Shown here: one piece after another, positions 33,513-41,248 of the stretch
How the letters are laid out: every line of letters starts with the position of its first letter
How positions within the stretch are numbered: the first letter of the stretch is position 1
Source of the DNA: Paracoccaceae bacterium
GTDB taxonomy: Bacteria; Pseudomonadota; Alphaproteobacteria; Rhodobacterales; Rhodobacteraceae
DNA: 41,248 bases
Reading direction: 5' to 3'
NCBI GenBank assembly: GCA_029244725.1
Contig: JAQWQJ010000125.1
Location: 1-41,248 of the forward strand
Made by a program: the position numbers and the translations under genes
Notes under the pieces: model-generated
Database searches by the model: none
Seen by the model: only the letters and a program-made list of their open reading frames with translations
What the model was told of the DNA's origin: nothing

Positions 33513-35030
33513 ATGACGGCGATGGATACAAATGTCAAAGATGGTGTGGATCAGGAAACCGTAGATGCGGTTCGTGATGTTAGCACGTATAAATACGGGT
33601 GGGACACTGATATTGAAATGGAGTACGCCCCAAAGGGTGTAAACGCCGATATCGTTCGCCTGATTAGCGAAAAAAACGAAGAACCTGAGTGGATGTTGGA
33701 ATGGCGTTTGCAAGCGCTTGAGCGTTGGCAAAAAATGGACGAGCCCGATTGGGCGATGGTCAGCTATCCGAAAATCGACTTTCAGGACCAGTATTATTAT
33801 GCGCGCCCCAAAAGCATGATCGAAAAGCCAAAGTCCTTGGATGAGGTTGATCCAAAGCTTCTTGCGACTTACGAAAAGCTTGGCATCCCTTTGAAAGAAC
33901 AGCTTATTTTGGCAGGCGTAGAAGGCGCAGAAGAAGCCGAGACCGAGGGCCGTAAGGTCGCTGTGGATGCAGTATTTGACTCAGTTTCTGTAGGCACGAC
34001 GTTCAAGAAAGAATTGGCGCAAGCTGGCGTGATCTTTTGTTCAATCTCTGAAGCAATTCGCGAACATCCTGAATTGGTTAAGAAATATCTGGGCACTGTG
34101 GTCCCACAGACAGACAACTACTATGCGACATTGAACAGTGCGGTCTTTTCTGACGGGTCTTTCGTTTACATTCCACCAGGTGTTCGTTGCCCAATGGAAT
34201 TGTCGACGTATTTTCGCATCAACGCGGAAAACACAGGGCAGTTCGAGCGTACGTTGATCATTGCCGACAAGGGTAGCTATGTATCGTATCTGGAAGGATG
34301 CACTGCCCCACAACGTGACACGGCACAACTTCACGCAGCGGTCGTAGAAATTGTTCTCGAAGAAGACGCCGAAGTTAAATATTCGACCGTTCAAAATTGG
34401 TATCCTGGCGATGAAGAAGGCAAAGGCGGCATTTACAACTTTGTCACTAAGCGCGCTGATTGCCGTGGTGACCGCGCCAAAGTGATGTGGACCCAAGTTG
34501 AAACCGGATCTGCCGTAACTTGGAAGTACCCGTCATGTATTCTGCGTGGTGATGACAGTCAGGGTGAATTCTACTCGATCGCTATTACGAACAATTATCA
34601 GCAGGCCGATACCGGCACAAAAATGGTGCATTTGGGTAAGAACTCAAAGTCGCGCATCGTGTCCAAAGGTATCTCGGCGGGCAAAGCACAAAACACATAT
34701 CGCGGTTTGGTGTCGATGCACCCAAAGGCTAAGAATTCTCGTAACTACACTCAATGTGACTCGCTTTTGATTGGCGATCAGTGTGGCGCGCACACTGTCC
34801 CGTATATTGAGGTCAAAAATAACTCGAGCCGCGTTGAGCACGAAGCGACGACCTCAAAAGTTGATGAAGACCAACTTTTCTATTGCCGTCAGCGCGGGAT
34901 GGACGAAGAGGCCGCTGTTGCGTTGATCGTTAATGGTTTCGCCAAAGAAGTTCTGCAGGCACTGCCGATGGAATTTGCAATGGAAGCCCAGCAGCTAGTT
35001 GCTATTTCGCTTGAGGGGTCTGTCGGCTAA
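33513..35030 (+). CDS. sufB: Fe-S cluster assembly scaffold SufB
   Basis: 505 aa. The SufBD core is recognisable: [23 protein letters not shown], then FIYIPPGV-like [62 protein letters not shown] and [26 protein letters not shown]. SufB receives sulfur from SufS (with a SufE partner) and builds clusters as SufBC2D. The stop overlaps the following methyltransferase as TAATG. Confidence 0.97.
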   Translation: MTAMDTNVKDGVDQETVDAVRDVSTYKYGWDTDIEMEYAPKGVNADIVRLISEKNEEPEWMLEWRLQALERWQKMDEPDWAMVSYPKIDFQDQYYYARPKSMIEKPKSLDEVDPKLLATYEKLGIPLKEQLILAGVEGAEEAETEGRKVAVDAVFDSVSVGTTFKKELAQAGVIFCSISEAIREHPELVKKYLGTVVPQTDNYYATLNSAVFSDGSFVYIPPGVRCPMELSTYFRINAENTGQFERTLIIADKGSYVSYLEGCTAPQRDTAQLHAAVVEIVLEEDAEVKYSTVQNWYPGDEEGKGGIYNFVTKRADCRGDRAKVMWTQVETGSAVTWKYPSCILRGDDSQGEFYSIAITNNYQQADTGTKMVHLGKNSKSRIVSKGISAGKAQNTYRGLVSMHPKAKNSRNYTQCDSLLIGDQCGAHTVPYIEVKNNSSRVEHEATTSKVDEDQLFYCRQRGMDEEAAVALIVNGFAKEVLQALPMEFAMEAQQLVAISLEGSVG

Positions 35031-35920
35031 TGAGCCTTCAGTTTGACCAACCACGCGTTACTGCTTTGATCGGCCTTCTGGATCCGGAAAGGCTGACGCG
35101 GATTGTTGATATTGGTGCAAATCCAATAAACGCAAGCCCATACGATGGGTTGCTAAGCATGGGCGGTTGTGAGGTCGTAGGATTTGAACCGCAGGAGGAC
35201 GCTCTTGAAAAACTTTTGGCGACTAAGGGAGTAAATGAAACTTATTTGCCTTATGCAGTTGGATCTGGAGAGATTGGCCGCCTAAATATAACGAAGCAAT
35301 CTGGTTTCACTTCGCTTTTGAAGCCAAATCCTAAAACAGTAAGCTTCCTCGGTCACTTTGCCAGAGGGACAAAAGTCATCGAGCAGTTAGATATTCCGAC
35401 AGTGCGTCTTGATGATATCGAAGAGCTACCAGAATTTGACCTGCTGAAAATTGATATCCAAGGCGGTGAACGCGATGTATTTCGTAGTGGTGTCAATAAG
35501 TTACGCAGTGCACTTGCGGTAATAACTGAAGTCGCCGCTATTCCCCTCTATGAGGATCAGCCGTTAATCGACGGTCAAATGGCATCACTTGGATCGCTTG
35601 GATATCAACTGCACAAGTTCATGTTTCTTGAGCAATTGCGAATTAATACTTCTGTCAGTATGGCGCTGCCTGCGCGTCGATTCAAAAGTCAACTTGTGGA
35701 TGGTGATGCTATTTTTGTCCGAAATCTTGTTGCATTCAAAAAAATGGAAGATGAACAACTAAAGCACTTGGCCATTCTTGCAGATGCTGTGTTTTCTAGT
35801 TTTGATTTGGCTGCAGCATGTCTTTCAGTGCTTCTAGATCGTAAATTAGTGAAACAAACGTTGGTCGATGCTTACATTAACCTCATTTTGGATTCTAAAT
35901 CTGCTGAAAGTCCAAAATGA
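35030..35920 (+). CDS. FkbM-family SAM-dependent methyltransferase in the suf operon
   Basis: 296 aa. The SAM-binding loop is IVDIGANPINASPYD (about 24-38) with the following VVGFEPQEDALEKL. DLLKIDIQGGERDVFRSG is the FkbM signature strand. The N-terminal 220 residues make the full domain, and a helical C-terminal tail follows. FkbM proteins are usually O-methyltransferases of polyketides or sugars. Its position, overlapping sufB by 1 base and the next gene by 4, couples it to Fe-S assembly. Its DNA looks more A/T-rich than sufB. The substrate is unknown. Confidence 0.88.
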   Translation: MSLQFDQPRVTALIGLLDPERLTRIVDIGANPINASPYDGLLSMGGCEVVGFEPQEDALEKLLATKGVNETYLPYAVGSGEIGRLNITKQSGFTSLLKPNPKTVSFLGHFARGTKVIEQLDIPTVRLDDIEELPEFDLLKIDIQGGERDVFRSGVNKLRSALAVITEVAAIPLYEDQPLIDGQMASLGSLGYQLHKFMFLEQLRINTSVSMALPARRFKSQLVDGDAIFVRNLVAFKKMEDEQLKHLAILADAVFSSFDLAAACLSVLLDRKLVKQTLVDAYINLILDSKSAESPK

Positions 35921-36522
35921 ACGCCAGTCCCGCATATCAAGTTGAGCGTCCAGAGCTCACGTTTCCATCGGCTGAGGCCGAGTGGTTGCGCGACGCGTAC
36001 TCACGTGCGTCTTCAATATTGGAATACGGCTCAGGTGGATCAACCGTCATGGCGTCCGAGATGCCAGGCAAGACGGTGGTTTCGGTCGAAAGCGACGCTG
36101 AATGGATTGGCATGATGAACGCTTGGTTCAACGATCATCCAGCGCATTCTACACCTGTAATGCACCACGCTGACATCGGTAAAACTGGCGAGTGGGGTAT
36201 GCCTGATGGCGACAAACGTTGGCGGGCTTTTCCAAAGTATCCGCTTGAGGTTTGGGACCTTGACGATTTTGTCGCGCCAGACGTTGTTCTTGTAGACGGA
36301 CGGTTTAGGGTAGGGTGCCTGTTGGCCAGCCTTTTTCGAACTCAGAAACCGATGGAACTTTACTTTGACGACTATGCAGGGCGCGAACCTTATCACGTTG
36401 TCGAGACCTTTGTTAAACCCACCGAAATTCGCGGGCGTATGGCCCGATTTGATCTTAATCCAACTTCCCTGCCGTCAAATCGGCTGTTGGAAGTCATTCA
36501 ACTTATGACGCGTCCGCGCTAA
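35917..36522 (+). CDS. Class I SAM-methyltransferase-like protein in the suf operon
   Basis: 201 aa. ILEYGSGGSTVMASEMPGKTVVSVESDAEW has the glycine-rich SAM-binding loop (EYGSGGS at about 37-43) and an acidic residue at the next strand. A later DVVLVDGRFRVGCLLASLF resembles motif IV. The size suits a small methyltransferase fold. It overlaps the FkbM gene by 4 bp and precedes sufC by 26 bp. Its function is unknown, but it sits between sufB and sufC. Confidence 0.8.
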   Translation: MNASPAYQVERPELTFPSAEAEWLRDAYSRASSILEYGSGGSTVMASEMPGKTVVSVESDAEWIGMMNAWFNDHPAHSTPVMHHADIGKTGEWGMPDGDKRWRAFPKYPLEVWDLDDFVAPDVVLVDGRFRVGCLLASLFRTQKPMELYFDDYAGREPYHVVETFVKPTEIRGRMARFDLNPTSLPSNRLLEVIQLMTRPR

Positions 36523-36548
36523 GCGTACGCAAACGAAAAGAGGCAAAG

Positions 36549-37304
36549 ATGCTGGAAATCAAAAACCTTCAGGTCAAGCTGGAAGAAGAAGACAAGCAAA
36601 TCCTTAAAGGCGTCGACCTAACAGTCGAACCCGGAACAGTTCATGCGATTATGGGGCCCAACGGCTCCGGTAAGTCGACGCTGTCATATGTTCTTTCGGG
36701 GCGTGATGGCTATGAAGTCACCGGCGGTTCAGCCTCATTGGAAGGCGAAGACGTACTGGAGCTTGAGCCAGAAGAACGCGCAGCGGCGGGTCTTTTTCTG
36801 GCGTTCCAATATCCGGTTGAAATTCCCGGCGTAGGCAACATGACGTTCTTGCGCACCGCACTTAATTCACAACGCAAAGCCCGCGGTGAAGACGAAATGA
36901 GTGCGACTGACTTTCTTAAGTTGGTACGCGAAAAGGCCAAATCGCTTAAAATTGATGCCGATATGCTGAAGCGTCCAGTGAACGTAGGTTTTTCGGGTGG
37001 CGAAAAGAAGCGTAACGAAGTTCTGCAGATGGCGCTGCTTGAGCCAAAGATGTGTATCCTTGACGAAACAGACTCGGGTCTTGACGTTGACGCGATGAAA
37101 CTTGTGTCAGAGGGCGTAAACGCGCTTCGTAGCGAAGGCCGTTCGTTCCTTGTTATTACCCACTATCAGCGCCTTCTAGATCACATTAAGCCCGATGTTG
37201 TGCATATCATGTACGACGGTCGGATTATCAAATCTGGCGGTCCAGAGCTCGCTTTGGAAGTTGAGAACAATGGATACGCAGACCTGCTTGAGGAGGCCGT
37301 TTAA
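36549..37304 (+). CDS. sufC: Fe-S cluster assembly ATPase SufC
   Basis: 251 aa. Walker A GPNGSGKST (36-44), Q-loop in FLAFQYPVEIPG, signature GFSGGEKKR (about 147-155), Walker B MCILDETDSGLD (168-179) and the His switch in VITHYQRLLDHI are all present. The ABC ATPase couples ATP hydrolysis to SufB-SufD opening. GAGGCAAAG precedes the ATG. The stop overlaps the sufD start as TAATG. Confidence 0.97.
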   Translation: MLEIKNLQVKLEEEDKQILKGVDLTVEPGTVHAIMGPNGSGKSTLSYVLSGRDGYEVTGGSASLEGEDVLELEPEERAAAGLFLAFQYPVEIPGVGNMTFLRTALNSQRKARGEDEMSATDFLKLVREKAKSLKIDADMLKRPVNVGFSGGEKKRNEVLQMALLEPKMCILDETDSGLDVDAMKLVSEGVNALRSEGRSFLVITHYQRLLDHIKPDVVHIMYDGRIIKSGGPELALEVENNGYADLLEEAV

Positions 37305-38590
37305 TGGCGCTTCCCCAACAAAAAGTTGATGCAACTGAAGCTCGGCTGTCGTCAATGTCGCTTCCGTCGTCGAAAGGTTGGCTAGGCAAGGCGCGCGAAG
37401 ACGCATTGTCACGAGTCCGACTGATGGGATTGCCGTCTCGTCGCGATGAGTACTGGAAATACACCCGTCCTGATACCCTCGTTCAGGCGGATGCCCCAAA
37501 AGCCGCATTGTTCAACATAGGCGAGGCTCCCGTATTTTCGGGCATTGATCGCCTTCATTTGATCTTCGTGGATGGCGTTTTTGATCCGGAAGCTTCGGAT
37601 GACTTGGAGCTGTCTGGTGTTTCAGTCGAGTTGTTAAGCCAAGTTGGCGACAAGGATATCCACTGGGCGACTGGCCTCTATGGTTCCTTGGAACAAGACG
37701 GGCAATCACCGGTTCAGCGGCCCTTGGCTGCTTTGAATTCGGCATATGCAACAGAAGGCGTTCTGATCCACGTGACAGGGGCAGCGGCTAAACCGATTAA
37801 CATCAGTTACCTCCAACGCGATGAAACTTCGGACGCGTGTCTTCATCATGTTATTAAACTTGACGAAGGCGCAAAGCTGACTCTCTTAGAGAACGGACCC
37901 GCTGCAGCGCGCCTTAACAAAGTGCTTGAAGTTGATATTGCCGACAGCGCCGAGTTTCGCCACGTCCGCACGCAAGGACGCGCCCACGAGCGCCGCGCAG
38001 CCACACACATTTTCGGACGATTAGGCGAAAGATCTGTTTTTAAATCGTTCACGCTGACTGCAAATGGCGTACTGACCCGCAATGAGTGCGTACTTGAACT
38101 TACTGGCGATAGCGCCGTAGCTCATGTTGCAGGTGCGTGTGTGGGTGATGGTGATTTTCATCACGATGACACAGTATTTATCACGCATGATGCTGTTGAT
38201 TGTGAAAGCCGTCAGGTGTTCAAAAAGGTGCTTCGCAACGGGGCCACCGGTGTTTTTCAGGGTAAGATTCTCGTCAATCAAGTCGCCCAAAAGACTGATG
38301 GTTATCAAATCAGCCAATCACTTCTCTTGGATGGTGACAGCCAGTTTTTGGCAAAGCCTGAGCTTGAAATTTATGCTGATGACGTCGTTTGCTCTCATGG
38401 TTCAACCAGCGGTGCTATTGATGAAGAGAGCTTGTTCTACCTCAAGTCTCGTGGAGTGCCGCACGCACAGGCGATGAATTTGTTGGTTTTGGCATTTCTC
38501 GCCGAAGCCGTGGCAGAGATTGACGAAGAAGAAATTGCGGATGAGATCATTGGCCGCCTAACAAATTGGCTGGAAAGGCGCATGAGTTAA
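37304..38590 (+). CDS. sufD: Fe-S cluster assembly protein SufD
   Basis: 428 aa. The N-terminal part (PSRRDEYWKYTRPDTL) is the usual SufD entry. The beta-helix core has THIFGRLGERSVFKSFTLTANG, VLRNGATGVFQGKILVNQVAQKTDGYQISQSLLL and VVCSHGSTSGAIDEESLFYLKSRG, with the conserved Cys-Ser-His-Gly near the C-terminus. It completes the SufBCD complex. The gene is coupled to sufC and to the next membrane protein gene. Confidence 0.97.
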   Translation: MALPQQKVDATEARLSSMSLPSSKGWLGKAREDALSRVRLMGLPSRRDEYWKYTRPDTLVQADAPKAALFNIGEAPVFSGIDRLHLIFVDGVFDPEASDDLELSGVSVELLSQVGDKDIHWATGLYGSLEQDGQSPVQRPLAALNSAYATEGVLIHVTGAAAKPINISYLQRDETSDACLHHVIKLDEGAKLTLLENGPAAARLNKVLEVDIADSAEFRHVRTQGRAHERRAATHIFGRLGERSVFKSFTLTANGVLTRNECVLELTGDSAVAHVAGACVGDGDFHHDDTVFITHDAVDCESRQVFKKVLRNGATGVFQGKILVNQVAQKTDGYQISQSLLLDGDSQFLAKPELEIYADDVVCSHGSTSGAIDEESLFYLKSRGVPHAQAMNLLVLAFLAEAVAEIDEEEIADEIIGRLTNWLERRMS

Positions 38591-39072
38591 TGTCCGTCAC
38601 AAACGACATTGTTGCCGCATACCGCCGACCAGGCAAAGTCATGGCACGCCACATTCAGTCAGGCGCTGGCGAAGATCGCGCTTTGATCTTTATTATGGCG
38701 TCTTGCGTTGTGGTGTTCATTTCAAATCTGCCTGTGATTTCTCGCACGTCGTACCTTGAACAGGTTGATATGGGACCGCTTCTTGGCGCATCCGGATTGG
38801 CTTGGCTGTTTGTTGCGCCGCTCATTTTTTATATTCTGGCTTTCGTTCTGGGCGTTCTTTTGCGGATTCTTCAGTGTAAAGCCAGTTGGTTCCACATTCG
38901 TTTGGCTTTGTTTTGGACCATGATGGCCACTACACCGTTGATTTTGCTCAATGGTTTGGTCGGGGGTATGATCGGGCCTGGTCCACAGCAGAACATTGTC
39001 GGTGCATGTTGGTTTGCCGCATTTCTTTGGATACTGTTTGGCAGTATCAAGACGGCATGTAAGGCAGATTAA
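38590..39072 (+). CDS. Yip1-family membrane protein (first of two)
   Basis: 160 aa from ATG 38590, which overlaps the sufD stop. An earlier in-frame stretch is inside sufD. Membrane segments are near ALIFIMASCVVVFISNLPV, LAWLFVAPLIFYILAFVLGVLL and FHIRLALFWTMMATTPLILLNGLVGG, with a fourth close to the C-terminus. The pattern suits the Yip1 domain. Rhodobacteraceae suf operons often carry such a gene between sufD and sufS. Its role is unknown. A membrane link for the Suf machinery is a guess. Confidence 0.8.
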   Translation: MSVTNDIVAAYRRPGKVMARHIQSGAGEDRALIFIMASCVVVFISNLPVISRTSYLEQVDMGPLLGASGLAWLFVAPLIFYILAFVLGVLLRILQCKASWFHIRLALFWTMMATTPLILLNGLVGGMIGPGPQQNIVGACWFAAFLWILFGSIKTACKAD

Positions 39073-39668
39073 TGGCACTTTATCGAGACGACATGGCAAA
39101 TTTGATCAAGCGGACGTTGCTTGATCCACGGGGCGCTGCACGCCAAATTATTGACTTGCGGCTGCCACAGCCGGTTCTTTGGAACGCGCTTTTGCTTGTC
39201 ATAATAATGAGTGTTCTTCTGACTTACGGGACCGTTATTCTTGCTGGTCAAGAAGCTCTGATTATTCAAATGGCTGGATCACCGCTTGTTTTTGCGCTGT
39301 TTATGGCAGGTCAGATGGTGCTGCTTATATTTGCGTTATTGTGGACCGGTAAAATCATCGGTGGCAAAGGCACACTTGAGGCATTTGCCGCGTTGATTGC
39401 GTGGCTGCAAACGCTCTGGCTGCTCGCGCAAATCATCCAAACCGTCATAATGGTTTTTGCCCCTGCTGCGTCTGCGATGATTGGCATTGTGTCGGTGGTT
39501 TACGGGCTTTGGGTCCTTATCCAGTTCATCGCAGAAGCTCATGAGTTTCCTAACTGGATCAAAGGCGTTGGTGTCATGGCGATGTCCATCCTGGGCGTCG
39601 TTGCAGGGGTTAGCCTGCTTTTAAGTATCATCGGAATAAGCACGATCGGGCTTGCTGGAAATGTATAA
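39072..39668 (+). CDS. Yip1-family membrane protein (second of two)
   Basis: 198 aa. It starts in the stop of the previous gene (TAATG). NLIKRTLLDPRGAARQIIDLRLP is the amphipathic N-terminal part typical of Yip1 proteins. Membrane helices follow near ALLLVIIMSVLLTYGTVILAG, LVFALFMAGQMVLLIFALLW, LIAWLQTLWLLAQIIQTVIM, IVSVVYGLWVLIQFIAEAH and VMAMSILGVVAGVSLLLSIIG. It resembles the first Yip1 gene and may form a pair with it. It overlaps the sufS start by 8 bp. Confidence 0.82.
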   Translation: MALYRDDMANLIKRTLLDPRGAARQIIDLRLPQPVLWNALLLVIIMSVLLTYGTVILAGQEALIIQMAGSPLVFALFMAGQMVLLIFALLWTGKIIGGKGTLEAFAALIAWLQTLWLLAQIIQTVIMVFAPAASAMIGIVSVVYGLWVLIQFIAEAHEFPNWIKGVGVMAMSILGVVAGVSLLLSIIGISTIGLAGNV

Positions 39669-40881
39669 CGTTCAAGAAATTCGTGCTGATTTTCCAATTC
39701 TATCTCGGAAAATCAACGGTAAGCCTTTGGTTTATTTGGATAATGGGGCTTCAGCGCAAAAGCCTCAGGTTGTCATTGACGCCGTAAATCGTGCATACGC
39801 TGAGGAATATTCAAACGTACATCGCGGTCTTCACACGCTGTCCAACATCTCAACCGAGAAGTATGAGGGCGTCCGATCCACAATCGCTCGCTTCCTGAAT
39901 GCGGGTAGTGAAGACCATATTGTCATGAATTCCGGCACGACCGAAGGGATCAACATGGTCGCTTATAGCTGGGCCATGCCACGATTTGAAAAGGGCGATG
40001 AGATTGTCCTGTCTGCGATGGAACACCATGCAAACATCGTGCCTTGGCACTTTTTGCGGGAACGTCAGGGTGCGGTGTTGAAATGGGTCGACATTGCTGA
40101 CGATGGCTCGCTTGATGCGCAATCTGTCATTGATGCCATAGGGCCCAAGACCAAACTTGTCGCAATTACACAGACCTCTAACGTTTTAGGTACAGTCGTT
40201 GATGTAAAGGCCATCTGTCGCGCCGCACATGAAAAAGGCGTGCCGGTTTTGGTGGATGGGTCACAAGGATCGGTTCATATGCCGGTCGACTTGCAGGACA
40301 TCGATTGCGATTTTTACGCAATTACGGGACACAAATTGTATGGTCCATCAGGCTCAGGCGCGATCTATATCAAGCCTGAACGGATGGCGGAAATGCGCCC
40401 GTTCTTGGGTGGCGGCGACATGATCAAAGAAGTCCACCGAGATCAAATCATTTACAATGACCCACCGATGAAGTTCGAGGCCGGCACACCCGGGATTGTG
40501 CAGCAGATCGGGCTTGGTGTTGCTTTGGAATATTTGATGGATATCGGAATGGACCAAATTGCAGCGCATGAAGCATCGCTTCGCGACTACGCCCGCCAGA
40601 AGTTTGAAGGGCTTAATTGGCTTCAAGTTCAGGGAATGTCCGAAGATAAGGCTGCAATTTTTAGCTTTACACTCGCGGGTGCTGCACACCCCCACGACAT
40701 CTCTACAATCCTTGATAAAAAGGGTATTGCCGTTCGCGCGGGACATCACTGTGCTGGACCGTTGATGGATCACCTAGGGGTCACGGCGACCTGTCGCGCA
40801 TCCTTCGGTATGTATAATACCTTAGAAGAGGTCGACAAATTGGTGGATGGGCTAGAGCTTTGTCGTGATCTTCTTGGTTAA
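39661..40881 (+). CDS. sufS: Cysteine desulfurase SufS
   Basis: 406 aa from ATG 39661. A TTG 9 bases upstream is weaker. Group II signatures are [53 protein letters not shown] (PLP Lys at about 225) and [16 protein letters not shown] (active-site Cys at about 364). It passes sulfur to SufB through a SufE-type partner, which is not found in this window. It is the last gene of the suf operon. The tRNA-Arg gene begins 50 bp later. Confidence 0.97.
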   Translation: MYNVQEIRADFPILSRKINGKPLVYLDNGASAQKPQVVIDAVNRAYAEEYSNVHRGLHTLSNISTEKYEGVRSTIARFLNAGSEDHIVMNSGTTEGINMVAYSWAMPRFEKGDEIVLSAMEHHANIVPWHFLRERQGAVLKWVDIADDGSLDAQSVIDAIGPKTKLVAITQTSNVLGTVVDVKAICRAAHEKGVPVLVDGSQGSVHMPVDLQDIDCDFYAITGHKLYGPSGSGAIYIKPERMAEMRPFLGGGDMIKEVHRDQIIYNDPPMKFEAGTPGIVQQIGLGVALEYLMDIGMDQIAAHEASLRDYARQKFEGLNWLQVQGMSEDKAAIFSFTLAGAAHPHDISTILDKKGIAVRAGHHCAGPLMDHLGVTATCRASFGMYNTLEEVDKLVDGLELCRDLLG

Positions 40882-40931
40882 ATCAAATTGGGATTGAACC
40901 CAGTTTCTCTTTCGCCTAGACCGAGATTTAG

Positions 40932-41008
40932 GCACCCATAGCTCAGCTGGATAGAGCGCTGCCCTCCGAAGGCAGAGGCCGCAGGTTCGAATCCTGCTGG
41001 GTGCGCCA
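40932..41008 (+). tRNA. tRNA-Arg(CCG)
   Basis: 77 nt fold as a complete tRNA. The acceptor GCACCCA pairs with TGGGTGC, the D-arm contains AGCTCAGCTGGATAGAGC, and the anticodon loop is CTCCGAA (anticodon CCG, decoding CGG). The T-loop is GGTTCGAATCC and the 3' CCA is encoded. No integrase is seen next to it in the window. Confidence 0.96.
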
Positions 41009-41060
41009 TTTTCTTTTCGTTCAGTTTTGTTTGTCGTTTCGTTGAAACATTTTGCAACAA

Positions 41061-41092
41061 ACAAAAAAGGACCGCCATGTAGGCAGTCCTTT
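41061..41092 (-). terminator. Intrinsic terminator of the glutamine synthetase gene
   Basis: On the minus strand, AAAGGAC (41086-41092) and GTCCTTT (41066-41072) form a 7-bp stem. An inner GCC/GGC pairing extends it. TTTTTTGTTTGTTG follows. It lies 24 bp beyond the gene's stop. Confidence 0.85.
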
Positions 41093-41115
41093 GAAAACAG
41101 GTAAAACCCCACACT

Positions 41116-41248
41116 TTAGATATCCATAGTGTTATCTTTTTCCCATTTTGAGAAGTGGGACGTGAATGCGTTCCATTCTTGCATTTTCATTTTGAGGTAT
41201 GCGGCTGAGAATTCTTCGCCCATTGCTGTTTTGAGTGTTTTGTCTTTG
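41116..41248 (-). CDS. Glutamine synthetase-like protein, C-terminal fragment
   Basis: The last 43 codons of a gene entering from the right. They read [18 protein letters not shown] and then [11 protein letters not shown], stop at 41116. The pattern 'F...Y...K..EW..F......WE' followed by an aliphatic end is that of the helical C-terminus of glutamine synthetase superfamily enzymes (including type III and gamma-glutamylmethylamide synthetase). The catalytic part is outside the window, so the exact member is unknown. The DNA is A/T-rich. A strong terminator follows. Confidence 0.65.
   Translation of the reverse strand, partial: KDKTLKTAMGEEFSAAYLKMKMQEWNAFTSHFSKWEKDNTMDI

Overview
The window is a chromosomal stretch of an alphaproteobacterium, most likely a Rhodobacteraceae (roseobacter-lineage) species with moderate GC content. 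The inference rests on several lineage-typical features: an L21 protein with an Ala/Lys-rich C-terminal extension, a ChpT phosphotransferase, the OlsBA ornithine-lipid pair, a non-pyrrolysine MttB-type methyltransferase, an IscR without its three cluster cysteines, and an iscR-iscS-sufB-sufC-sufD-sufS operon. No species can be named from the sequence alone.

Layout. Positions 1-1225 hold mobile DNA: the right end of an IS1595-like element that has cut off the 3' part of a tyrosine-recombinase gene, which sits next to tRNA-Ser(CGA) (1226-1315, minus). From 1437 to 8616 lies a housekeeping block on the plus strand: a secreted DUF2059-like protein, rplU-rpmA, three consecutive GNAT acetyltransferases, obgE, proB and proA. 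From 8576 to 11778 come chpT (minus), a DUF3553 protein, olsB-olsA and a ThiE-like gene (minus). A YbjN-like exported protein follows. It converges on a minus-strand operon reading serS, flavin reductase, rpe and redoxin. Next on the minus strand are typA, mttB-like, an aminotransferase and soxR, with soxR divergent from a VOC protein across a perfect SoxR-like operator.

The middle section contains cysS, preceded by a very short Cys-rich leader reading frame and base-pairing segments, then cimA and a squalene/phytoene-synthase-like gene. It also has an MFS transporter, an AlkA-type glycosylase with a carboxylesterase, an HNH endonuclease, an SMR transporter, a protein with two tandem HD domains, a small orphan and an alpha/beta hydrolase.

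From 31988 to 40881 there is one tightly coupled Fe-S assembly operon: iscR, iscS-like, sufB, an FkbM methyltransferase, a second SAM-methyltransferase-like gene, sufC, sufD, two Yip1-like membrane proteins and sufS. Its promoter carries two inverted repeats that look like iron-responsive sites. The window closes with tRNA-Arg(CCG) and the 3' end of a probable glutamine synthetase gene on the minus strand.

The most noteworthy observations are the candidate cysteine-codon leader of cysS, the two methyltransferase genes embedded between sufB and sufC, the doubled iron-type operators at iscR, the tandem-HD protein, and a CtrA-like box in front of olsBA in the neighbourhood of chpT.
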